This document shows, in pieces, positions 31,506-38,089 of a DNA stretch of 38,089 nucleotides. Below the pieces are notes generated by a model, which saw only the letters and a program-made list of their open reading frames with translations, did not search any database and was not told the origin of the DNA. The first letter of the stretch is position 1. Each line of letters begins with the position of its first letter. Position numbers and translations under genes: made by a program. The stretch is from an uncultured Bacilli bacterium (GTDB taxonomy: Bacteria; Bacillota_I; Bacilli_A; RF39; UBA660), in assembly GCA_947629265.1 (NCBI GenBank), contig CANRCZ010000012.1:1-38089 (forward strand), in the 5' to 3' direction.

Positions 31506-32336
31506 ATGCAAACTTATATAGTACAAAGAGGAGATACATTATACGGAATTAGTAGACAATTTGGTGTATCTATCAACAGTATAAAACAAGCTAATAACAT
31601 CTTATCTAATTTTATATCCCCAGGCCAAGTTTTAAAAATACCAACCGAAGAAACATCGATTATTTATATAGTAAAAAAAGGCGACAGCTTATACTCTATC
31701 GCTAAAAAATATAATACAACCGTCGATGAATTAATAAGAATTAACAACTTAAAAACTACTAACTTACAAATAGGTCAACAATTAAGAATACCAGTTGAAG
31801 AAAACACACAAAATTATATAATCTATACCGTTAAAAGTGGTGATAATTTATATAGTATCGCTAGAAAATACGATACAACTGTCGATGAAATAAAAAAATT
31901 AAATAACCTATCTTCAAACTTATTAAGTATCAATCAACAACTAAAAATACCTACCCAAAAACAAGATGAACCCGTAGAAAACTATGGTACTTACACAGTC
32001 AAAAGTGGCGATAACCTATACGCTATTGCTAGAAAATATAACATAACCGTTGACGAATTAAAAACTATAAACAATCTTAAATCAGACCTTTTATCCATCG
32101 GTCAAGTTTTAAAAGTACCAATTGAAACAAACAACAACGAACCGACTATGGAAGCTTGTTATGGTACCGGTTATGTCGAACCAAGCTACGTAACTTATAC
32201 CGTTAAAAGTGGTGATAACTTATATAGTATCGCTAGAAAATTCGATACTAGTGTCGCTAATCTGATAATGTTAAACGACCTATCAAGTACCAATTTATCC
32301 ATCGGTCAAGTTTTAAAAATAAGGGAGGAAAAATAG
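31506..32336 (+). CDS. Protein with five LysM repeats
   Basis: A 276-residue protein composed of five LysM domains at roughly 2-46, 50-98, 104-151, 160-208 and 226-274. Each has the pattern Y-x-V-K-x-G-D-x-L-Y-x-I-A-x-K-Y ... L-x-x-x-N-N-L ... I-G-Q-x-L-x-I-P. LysM binds N-acetylglucosamine-containing glycans such as peptidoglycan. There is no signal peptide or membrane segment, and the first LysM starts at residue 2, as in SafA/YaaH-type spore proteins or phage-tail LysM proteins. The ribosome binding site is GAGGTGA. The following gene's GTG overlaps its stop by one base, so three genes (31506-34088) form one operon. A dead copy of its start is at 30333. Confidence 0.85.
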   Translation: MQTYIVQRGDTLYGISRQFGVSINSIKQANNILSNFISPGQVLKIPTEETSIIYIVKKGDSLYSIAKKYNTTVDELIRINNLKTTNLQIGQQLRIPVEENTQNYIIYTVKSGDNLYSIARKYDTTVDEIKKLNNLSSNLLSINQQLKIPTQKQDEPVENYGTYTVKSGDNLYAIARKYNITVDELKTINNLKSDLLSIGQVLKVPIETNNNEPTMEACYGTGYVEPSYVTYTVKSGDNLYSIARKFDTSVANLIMLNDLSSTNLSIGQVLKIREEK

Positions 32337-32755
32337 TGAATTTTATTAGTTATGATGATTTCAAAAATACAGATGACTATCAAAATTTTATAAAAGAAAA
32401 TCCGGATATCGGATATTTAAAAGTAATGGCCTTTACCGCTTATCAAGCTGTACCAGTTGAGGGCGTAGAAATACTGATAACCAAAGATATAGGTAATAAC
32501 CGCGTATTATTTTTTAAAGGATATACTAATTCAAGTGGTATCATCGATAATATTCAATTACCAGCTCCTAAAAGTGGCTATGATGCCAAAGATTTTAAAA
32601 TATCAAATTATACCATTTATGATTTAACCGCTATCAAACAAGATTTTGATACTATTCAAAAATACTATGTTGGTATGTTCGGAGATATTCAAGTTATCCA
32701 ATACGTAAAAATGATTACTGATGTTCCGATGAAAGGAGATAATAATGGCAATTAG
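32336..32755 (+). CDS. Small beta-sandwich-like protein
   Basis: A 139-residue protein starting at GTG 32336, within the previous stop (TAGTG), behind GGGAGGAA. The central part, YLKVMAFTAYQAVPVEGVEI, then VLFFKGYTNSSGIIDNIQLP, has the 'V-P-V-x-G-V-x-V ... T-x-x-x-G' pattern of carboxypeptidase-regulatory/prealbumin-like folds, which often serve as spacer or binding domains. There is no signal peptide. It overlaps the next gene by 11 bp. Located between LysM and SpoIID/peptidoglycan-binding proteins, it is probably part of the same wall-associated assembly; no activity is predicted. Confidence 0.55.
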   Translation: MNFISYDDFKNTDDYQNFIKENPDIGYLKVMAFTAYQAVPVEGVEILITKDIGNNRVLFFKGYTNSSGIIDNIQLPAPKSGYDAKDFKISNYTIYDLTAIKQDFDTIQKYYVGMFGDIQVIQYVKMITDVPMKGDNNGN

Positions 32756-34088
32756 TACCCCAACTATTCCTACTGATATTGTTGTACATTTAGGAGCTCC
32801 TAAAGAAGATGCTAAAAATATAACAGTACCTTTCATCGAATATATTAAAAATGTAGCTTCTAACGAAATATATCCAACTTGGCCAACTGACGCTATAAAA
32901 GCGAACGTTTTAGCCCAAATATCTTTTGCCTTAAATAGAATATATAATGAATGGTATCGTTCTCAAGGATATAACTTTGATATTACAAGTGATCCAGCAT
33001 ACGATCAAGCCTTTAGAGAAAATGGACCGTTTTTTGAAACCATATCATTGATTGTCGATGATATCTTCAATAGCTATATCGTTAAAGAGGGTCAAGTTCA
33101 ACCTTTATTTGCCAGCTACTGCGATGGTAAAAATACGACTTGTAATGGACTATCCCAGTGGGGAACTGTAACCCTCGCTAATCAAGGAAAAAATCCTTTA
33201 GAAATTTTAAGATACTACTATGGTGATGATATCAATATTATATATAATGTTCCAGTAACCGCTAATATAGCTAGTTATCCAGGTTATCCTCTAGAACTAG
33301 GTTCAACCGGTAATGAGGTTAGAGATTTAAAAATCCAACTTAATAGAATAAGTAGAAATTATCCAGCTATTCCTAAAATTAATAATCAAGGAATATACTT
33401 TGATATTGAAACCGAAAATGCTGTTAAAGTATTTCAAAATATTTTCAACTTAGAACAAAATGGTATCGTCGATAAATCAACATGGTATAAAATAAAATAT
33501 ATTTATAATGCCGTTAAAAACATATCAGATATATATTCTGAGGGTCTTACTTTAGAAGAGGTAAAACCGATTGTCAATCAGACTTTACAATTAGGAGATA
33601 GTGGCCCATATATCAGAACATTAAACTATCTACTTAGTGTTATAGCTTATTTTAACGATAATATTCCATTATTAAATTTAACTGATACCTTTAATGAAAA
33701 TACTAAAGAGATGGTAGTAGCGTTTCAAAATGCTTACAATTTAAGCCCAACTGGCATAGTGGACGCTATGGTATGGGGTGCTATCAATGAGGTTTATAAA
33801 GGTATAATCGATGCTATTCCAGAAAAGTATCTGATCTATGAAGATGAATTTTATCCTGGGTTATTTTTATCGATCGGTATAACTGGTAATGATATTGTAA
33901 GGTTACAAAAATTTTTATTAAAAATATGTAAACGGACACACGATATTCCAGGTGTTGTAGTTAATGGTATTTTTGATAGTTTAACCGAACAATCAGTCAA
34001 AGTTTTACAAAAAAGAGCTGGGTTAGAAGAGACAGGAGTCGTCGGACCAGCTACTTGGTATTATATTGTTGAACAGTCAAAATTATAA
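32745..34088 (+). CDS. SpoIID-like domain with three peptidoglycan-binding domains
   Basis: A 447-residue protein. Residues about 10-160 form a SpoIID domain: VASNEIYPTWPTDAIKANVL carries the presumed catalytic Glu and the WP...A-x-K-A motif, and SYCDGKNTTCNGLSQWG with PLEILRYYYG is the family's C-terminal signature. Three PG_binding_1 domains follow (about 187-250, 283-347, 377-443), each with L-x-x-G-x-x-G ... F-D-x-x-T-x-x-x-V-x-x-F/L-Q ... G-V-V/D. SpoIID is a lytic transglycosylase acting on denuded glycan strands during engulfment. Here no signal peptide or membrane anchor is seen, so export is unexplained. It is in operon with the LysM and small proteins. Confidence 0.8.
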   Translation: MAISTPTIPTDIVVHLGAPKEDAKNITVPFIEYIKNVASNEIYPTWPTDAIKANVLAQISFALNRIYNEWYRSQGYNFDITSDPAYDQAFRENGPFFETISLIVDDIFNSYIVKEGQVQPLFASYCDGKNTTCNGLSQWGTVTLANQGKNPLEILRYYYGDDINIIYNVPVTANIASYPGYPLELGSTGNEVRDLKIQLNRISRNYPAIPKINNQGIYFDIETENAVKVFQNIFNLEQNGIVDKSTWYKIKYIYNAVKNISDIYSEGLTLEEVKPIVNQTLQLGDSGPYIRTLNYLLSVIAYFNDNIPLLNLTDTFNENTKEMVVAFQNAYNLSPTGIVDAMVWGAINEVYKGIIDAIPEKYLIYEDEFYPGLFLSIGITGNDIVRLQKFLLKICKRTHDIPGVVVNGIFDSLTEQSVKVLQKRAGLEETGVVGPATWYYIVEQSKL

Positions 34089-34089
34089 A

Positions 34090-34117
34090 ACCAATTCAAA
34101 TTAGAATTGGCTTTTTT
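34090..34117 (+). terminator. Terminator of the LysM-SpoIID operon
   Basis: CCAATTC (34091-34097) pairs with GAATTGG (34104-34110), followed by CTTTTTT. It overlaps the 3' end of the convergent gene. Confidence 0.8.
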
Positions 34118-35078
34118 GATAAACTTTATTATTATTTTGAATAGCGAAATATTCATCTTGGTCATTACTGATTACCTCATGTAGTGATGCAACACTTTTA
34201 GCCCATTTATGATCAGGTTTGTTTATATCACCATGAACGTACATACCAGATAATTCCGTTATATTGTTGATATTCATTTTATCATATCTTTTTAAATTAC
34301 GACAGAAAGCTATAATACCAGCTTCAGGTGAAGCATAAGTAAAGTGTTCGCCATCTTCATTTCTAAGACCACCTACGTTATTTTGCACACGTAAAAGGCG
34401 ACTGTTAAGATGACTAGTTTCATGTAAACAAATAGGTAAGGCATAAGTTTTATCGATATCTATCATATCACAAACTTTACCAAAAAATTGATAGAAAGTT
34501 AAATTACTATCTTTTAAAGTTAAGTCATCATTGATAGTTGTTATTTCGTTATTTTTTAAGAAATCTTCTTTGGAATAACCTAAATCTTCTAAACTAGCAT
34601 ATAGGTCATCTCTCAATATTTGATGACAGAAAATCATACAGTTAGTTTCGATATCTTTATCGTTATAATTATCACAGTTGTTGATATCTTTAAATGGGAT
34701 AGTATAATTTTTAGTTAAATTTCTAGCGAAAGCTATAACTTTATCAGCATCAAAATTAAAGTATTTGGCGTATGTTGTTAGGTAGCTATCGTATAATACA
34801 TCTTCTGAATTTTGAAAATCAGTAAGTAAGTCATTACTTATACCAGCAGTAAAATTGTCGACTAAATTAATAGAACGTGCATATTCTGATAATGCTTTAG
34901 AATGTCCGCTTACAAATTGATCCATATATACTTTATTTTCTGTATCTTCATCAGTAGCTTTTTCATCAGCTTCGCTTTCGATTTGTGTTCCTATCGTATA
35001 TAGATTTTGATCAGTATTAACATTTGTTGCAAGGCATAAAGCCATTAAACTTAAATATAATTCTTTTTTTATTTTCAT
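34101..35078 (-). CDS. Secreted glucosaminidase-like (GH73/Bax-like) protein
   Basis: A 325-residue protein with an N-terminal signal peptide (about 1-22, ELYLSLMALCLATNVNT) and an acidic linker. The C-terminal domain has LPICLHETSHLNSRLLRVQNN, then VGGLR, then YASPEAGIIAFCRNLKRY. This is the layout of GH73-type glucosaminidases, with Glu220 as the likely catalytic acid, then NN-x-GG and the 'S-x-E-x-G-I' helix. It should cleave or remodel peptidoglycan glycan strands outside the membrane. Five or more cysteines (135, 147, 151, 203, 217) could form disulfides. The ribosome binding site is AGAGGGGGA before ATG at 35078. A strong minus-strand promoter lies at 35102-35130. Confidence 0.65.
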   Translation of the reverse strand: MKIKKELYLSLMALCLATNVNTDQNLYTIGTQIESEADEKATDEDTENKVYMDQFVSGHSKALSEYARSINLVDNFTAGISNDLLTDFQNSEDVLYDSYLTTYAKYFNFDADKVIAFARNLTKNYTIPFKDINNCDNYNDKDIETNCMIFCHQILRDDLYASLEDLGYSKEDFLKNNEITTINDDLTLKDSNLTFYQFFGKVCDMIDIDKTYALPICLHETSHLNSRLLRVQNNVGGLRNEDGEHFTYASPEAGIIAFCRNLKRYDKMNINNITELSGMYVHGDINKPDHKWAKSVASLHEVISNDQDEYFAIQNNNKVYQKSQF

Positions 35079-35101
35079 AATATCCCCCTCTTTCGGCGGT
35101 T

Positions 35102-35130
35102 ATATTATCATAATATTTAGAGGTTGTCAA
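35102..35130 (-). promoter_or_regulatory. Promoter of the glucosaminidase-like gene
   Basis: On the minus strand: TTGACA (35130-35125), 17 bp, TAATAT (35107-35102). A perfect -35 gives strong predicted activity. Confidence 0.8.
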
Positions 35131-35248
35131 GCGTTTTTGATGGTACCTACTATTTAAACAGTAAACAAATAGTAAAGTGAAATTTTAAGTATTAACTTTT
35201 ATAATATTAAAATTATTTTCGTTGTTATTTGAAAAATATGTGAAAAAC

Positions 35249-35277
35249 TTGATATTAGATAAATAAAGTGTTAAAAT
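35249..35277 (+). promoter_or_regulatory. Promoter of the membrane thioredoxin gene
   Basis: TTGATA (35249-35254), 17 bp, TAAAAT (35272-35277). Confidence 0.65.
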
Positions 35278-35298
35278 CTTATGTGAGGAGGAATTTGT

Positions 35299-35823
35299 GT
35301 GGAAAATGATAAAATGATGTCAAAAGTTTTGACGTGTTTATACATTATTATAGCTTTATTAGCAATTAATACTTTAGTGTTGATTATCGCTAATGTTGAT
35401 AGTGGTTCTGATAGCGATAATGCTGAGACCTCAGCAGAAGAAAGTGGCGAATACGACGTTAGTATGTTCGACGAGGTAACAGTTGATGATATTGATGAGA
35501 TGAAAGAAACAGAGGGTCTTCAAGTCGTTTATATCGGTAGAGCAACTTGTGGTTATTGTGTAGCCTTTTTACCATCATTACAACAAGCTCAATCTGAATA
35601 TGGATATGAAACTAAATATTTAGATATATCTAAAATAACTGATGAAGATGGACAAAATAAGGTTCTAGAGCTTGATAATGATGAGAAATTTATCAGTGAA
35701 AACTTTGGATCTACACCTATGGTTTTAATTCTAGAAGATGGTAAACTTAAAGATGGTTGGATCGGTTATGATGAATATGATGCTTTCACTGAATTCTTAG
35801 AGGAAAATGGAATAACTAAATAA
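35299..35823 (+). CDS. Membrane-anchored thioredoxin-like protein
   Basis: A 174-residue protein: one N-terminal membrane helix (about 9-31), an acidic Ser/Asp/Glu linker (34-60) and a thioredoxin fold outside the membrane. The active site is ATCGYC (Cys84, Cys87), followed by the cis-Pro region STPMVLILEDGKL and a closing helix. It is similar to bacteriocin-accessory or ResA-like thioredoxin proteins of Firmicutes. It probably reduces or forms disulfides in exported proteins; the Cys-rich glucosaminidase-like protein encoded divergently next door is a candidate client. Start GTG 35299 follows GAGGAGGAA; ATG 35314 is an alternative. Confidence 0.8.
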   Translation: MENDKMMSKVLTCLYIIIALLAINTLVLIIANVDSGSDSDNAETSAEESGEYDVSMFDEVTVDDIDEMKETEGLQVVYIGRATCGYCVAFLPSLQQAQSEYGYETKYLDISKITDEDGQNKVLELDNDEKFISENFGSTPMVLILEDGKLKDGWIGYDEYDAFTEFLEENGITK

Positions 35824-35838
35824 GGTTGTTCCTTTTTT
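35809..35838 (+). terminator. Terminator of the thioredoxin gene
   Basis: GGAATAAC (35809-35816, inside the last codons) pairs with GTTGTTCC (35825-35832, one G-U), followed by T6. Confidence 0.75.
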
Positions 35839-35858
35839 ATATTAATAAATCATCTTAC

Positions 35859-35876
35859 ATATAAAATAAGTGTTTT
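35859..35876 (+). repeat. Direct repeat, left copy
   Basis: ATATAAAATAAGTGTTTT is identical to 37902-37919 within the truncated amidase gene. The two copies bracket the beta-helix gene. Confidence 0.6.
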
Positions 35877-35900
35877 TTATGATAAACAATATTGATTTAA

Positions 35901-35938
35901 AAAAATCTGCACAAATTAAAAAAAGGTGTAGATTTTTT
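35901..35938 (+). terminator. Isolated terminator-like hairpin
   Basis: AAAAATCTGCAC pairs with GTGTAGATTTTT (one G-U) over 12 bp, in a gene-free spacer after the thioredoxin terminator. It may be a second terminator or the remnant of a lost gene. The spacer holds only a 27-codon ORF from 35879 that I do not trust. Confidence 0.6.
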
Positions 35939-36047
35939 AGTAGGATATGTCTTAATATATAAGAATTTAGTATTTAATAAAATATTTTAATATTTCTTTA
36001 ACTTTTATAATTTATATTTTAGTTGTAATAAGAAAGGAAGAAAAAAT

Positions 36048-37835
36048 ATGCAAAGAAAAACCAAAAATATCATATGCATTGTTATTATTATATTATTATG
36101 TGGAGGTATAGTTTTTACTGGATATTTAAGTACCAAATCATCTAGTAGTGATATGCCAAACATAAGTCAAAATGGAAATCAACCTCCAGAAATACCTAAT
36201 GGGAATAATCAAGGTGAGCCACCAGAAAAACCTGATGGTGAAATGAGTGATGAACAAGGAAACAGTAATTCTAACATGGAAGAACCACCAGAAAAACCTG
36301 AAGAAGATAATACGAATCCACCAGATATGCCTAATAATGGTGGTATGGATCAAATTCCAGAACAGCTAGAGAATACTAGTAACAACTACGTTTACTTAAT
36401 TATTTTCGGATTAGAAAGTTTAACTTTATCTATTATTGTACTTTATTTATTAATGTCAGGATTTAATAAAAAATCTTTGAAAGAAACATTTACAAGTACT
36501 GATAAAATATTAATCTATATTTTAGGATTGATTATTTTAACAAGTGGACTTACTTTTACAGAAAATTTAGTTGCAAGTAAATATAAAAATAATACAGCCA
36601 CCAATAATCCTAGTCAAAGTATAGGTAATGGACAAAGTACAAATATTTCTTATTCAGCTATAAAGGAAATTAAAGAGTCTACAACTGAAACAGATAGCGA
36701 ATATGCAAGTACAACTGCAGATCAAAATGCTATTTCAGTTAGCGGTGATATCGATGTAACTTTATCAGATATAAACGTAGATAAAAGTGGTGATTCTTCT
36801 GGAGGCGATAATACTAGTTTTTATGGTATTAATTCAGGAATATTAGCGAAAGATGGTGCTAATTTAACACTTAAAAATATGACAATAAATACAAATGCTA
36901 CAGGTGCAAATGGCGTTTTTAGTTACGGAGGAAGCGCAACAACCAATAATACAAATAGTGATGGTACCCAAGTAACAATAAGTGATTCTAAAATCACAAC
37001 AACCAAAGATAACTCCGGTGGCATTATGACAACCGGTGGTGGAACTATGATCGCTAAAAATTTAACTGTTAGTACTGCTGGTGTATCAAGTGCAGCTATT
37101 AGATCCGATCGCGGTGGTGGAAATGTCTTAGTTGATGGTGGAACATATAAAACAACTGGTGCAGGTTCTCCTACAATTTATTCAACCGCTGATATAACAG
37201 TTAAAAATGCCTCTTTAACCGCTACCGCCTCAGAGGGTGTAGTAGTTGAGGGTAAGAATAAAGTAACACTTGAAAATGTAACTTTAACTGATACTAACAA
37301 TAAATTAAATGGACAATCTACAACTTATAAAAATATTTTTCTTTACCAATCGATGAGTGGAGATGCTTCTACTGGCGTATCAGAATTTAGTGCCACCAAT
37401 TCAACCATAACTACTAATAAAGGTGATACTTTTTATATTACTAATACAAGTTCTAAAATTACTTTAAACAATAATAAGTTTATAAATAATGATTCTACGG
37501 GTAACTTTTTAAGAGCTAAAACAGATTCATGGGGAAATACTGGATCAAATGGAGGTATTGTAGAGTTATTAATGGAAAATCAAGAAGCTAAAGGTAATAT
37601 TGTTATAGATTCTATTTCAACTCTCGATATGACGATGAAAACAAACTCTTATTATGAGGGAACAATAAATGGTGAAAATAGCGCTAAAGAGATAAAATTA
37701 ACATTAGATAAAACATCTAAAATCAAATTAACAGGCGATAGTTATATAACCTCTCTTGATAATGCCGATAGTAGTAACAGCAATATCGATTTTAATGGTT
37801 ATACATTATACGTAAATGGTGAATCTATAAATTAA
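36048..37835 (+). CDS. Membrane-anchored beta-helix surface protein
   Basis: A 595-residue protein. Helix 1 (about 8-28) is followed by a Pro/Glu/Asn-rich linker with repeats of PPEKPDGE/PPEKPEED type, then two membrane helices (about 114-137 and 153-172). From about 215 to the end is a long Ser/Thr/Asn-rich right-handed beta-helix with rungs such as ISVSGDIDVTLSDINVDKSG, ANLTLKNMTINTNATGANG and SKITLNNNKFIN. There is no cell-wall sorting signal, so anchoring is by the membrane helices. It resembles carbohydrate-binding or adhesin-type beta-helix proteins of gut Firmicutes; no catalytic motif is visible. The ribosome binding site is AAGAAAGGAAG. It is flanked by 18-bp direct repeats. Confidence 0.7.
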   Translation: MQRKTKNIICIVIIILLCGGIVFTGYLSTKSSSSDMPNISQNGNQPPEIPNGNNQGEPPEKPDGEMSDEQGNSNSNMEEPPEKPEEDNTNPPDMPNNGGMDQIPEQLENTSNNYVYLIIFGLESLTLSIIVLYLLMSGFNKKSLKETFTSTDKILIYILGLIILTSGLTFTENLVASKYKNNTATNNPSQSIGNGQSTNISYSAIKEIKESTTETDSEYASTTADQNAISVSGDIDVTLSDINVDKSGDSSGGDNTSFYGINSGILAKDGANLTLKNMTINTNATGANGVFSYGGSATTNNTNSDGTQVTISDSKITTTKDNSGGIMTTGGGTMIAKNLTVSTAGVSSAAIRSDRGGGNVLVDGGTYKTTGAGSPTIYSTADITVKNASLTATASEGVVVEGKNKVTLENVTLTDTNNKLNGQSTTYKNIFLYQSMSGDASTGVSEFSATNSTITTNKGDTFYITNTSSKITLNNNKFINNDSTGNFLRAKTDSWGNTGSNGGIVELLMENQEAKGNIVIDSISTLDMTMKTNSYYEGTINGENSAKEIKLTLDKTSKIKLTGDSYITSLDNADSSNSNIDFNGYTLYVNGESIN

Positions 37836-37893
37836 AAAATAATAGTGATAAAATAAAAAAATTAATAAAACATATATTTTAATAGGTGATTTA

Positions 37894-38089
37894 ATGCTAA
37901 GATATAAAATAAGTGTTTTATTTATTTCCATACTACTATTATATAGTTTTAACTTTGTTTATGCTAAAGATAGACAAATGCCTCTTTTTAATAAAGTGAT
38001 CTATATCGATGCTGGCCATGGAGGTATCGGTTAAATCCAAAAATAGAAGAAATGGCTATTTTGGTAAGTAAATACAAGAGTTTAAGGTA
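37894..38089 (+). pseudogene. Truncated N-acetylmuramoyl-L-alanine amidase
   Basis: The frame begins at ATG 37894 behind AGGTGAT: a signal-anchor MLRYKISVLFISILLLYSF, then KVIYIDAGHGGIG, the N-terminal Amidase_3 (CwlD-like) motif with the first zinc His. It stops at TAA 38032-38034 after 46 codons, where intact enzymes continue for about 170 residues. A shifted frame then reads NPKIEEMAILVSKYKSL to the window edge and does not look like the expected continuation, so an internal deletion or frameshift is likely. The window ends before this can be resolved. Confidence 0.6.
37902..37919 (+). repeat. Direct repeat, right copy
   Basis: Identical to 35859-35876 and lies inside codons 3-9 of the truncated amidase gene. 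Confidence 0.6.

Noticed and set aside
36138-36353. Minus-strand ORF rich in Ile/Arg/Trp/Phe
   Set aside because: Antisense of the Pro/Glu/Asn repeat linker of the beta-helix protein.
1-38089. Mycoplasma-type genetic code (TGA = Trp)
   Set aside because: Conserved tryptophans are TGG, and no gene appears split at TGA codons.

Overview
The window is very A+T-rich with dense, short-spaced genes, strong AGGAGG-type ribosome binding sites and TTGNNN-17-TATAAT promoters. Sortase B, SpoIID-type, SPFH/YdjI-YdjG-like, DUF4234 and rplM-rpsI genes all point to a low-GC Gram-positive. My inference is an uncultured gut member of the Bacilli (RF39/Erysipelotrichales-like) rather than a named genus. Translation uses ordinary TGG tryptophan codons. 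TGA is almost unused as a stop: one case, immediately followed by TAA.

Layout. 1-600: tail of a probable KilA-N protein, then a decayed reading frame and a terminator. 723-1856: P-loop kinase-like protein and a GNAT acetyltransferase. 2025-3586: two overlapping genes carrying three dCTP-deaminase-like domains whose active-site motifs have decayed in complementary ways. 3587-4201: long gene-free stretch with a possible structured RNA or leader. 4202-6913: SPFH/SHOCT protein and zinc-ribbon membrane protein (YdjI/YdjG-like). 7135-7743: HD phosphohydrolase. 7874-11851: ECF-like sigma factor, an unknown protein, an M3-like metallopeptidase relative, sortase B, and facing it a secreted protein ending in an NPKTG sorting signal. 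12110-16899: MarR regulator plus an asymmetric heterodimeric ABC exporter, then a small membrane zinc-ribbon protein. 16959-19879: PH-like protein, DUF4234 and DUF2752 membrane proteins, rplM-rpsI with a structured leader, and a DUF3800 protein.

19918-20030 looks like a stand-alone small RNA with a perfect consensus promoter and its own terminator. 20085-22292: FabG-like reductase, PLP-dependent methionine gamma-lyase-family protein and a small protein. 22300-24034: a double-HTH XRE regulator diverges from a surface protein whose C-terminal cassette is strikingly GC-rich and NNC-codon biased, as expected of a diversity-generating-retroelement (DGR) target. The shared promoter lies between 19-bp inverted repeats. 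24185-26563: phosphoketolase (Xfp), indicating a phosphoketolase route to acetyl phosphate.

26848-31363 is an accessory island: two Fic proteins, a HAD hydrolase, an ASCH protein and an unknown gene pair, with recurring terminator and GTGCAAA/TTTGCAC spacers and a fragmentary copy of the LysM gene start. 31506-34088: LysM protein, small beta-rich protein and SpoIID/peptidoglycan-binding protein, none with a signal peptide (possibly spore-associated). 34101-38089: glucosaminidase-like protein, membrane thioredoxin, beta-helix surface protein and a truncated amidase. I saw no tRNA, rRNA, CRISPR array, transposase or reverse transcriptase.
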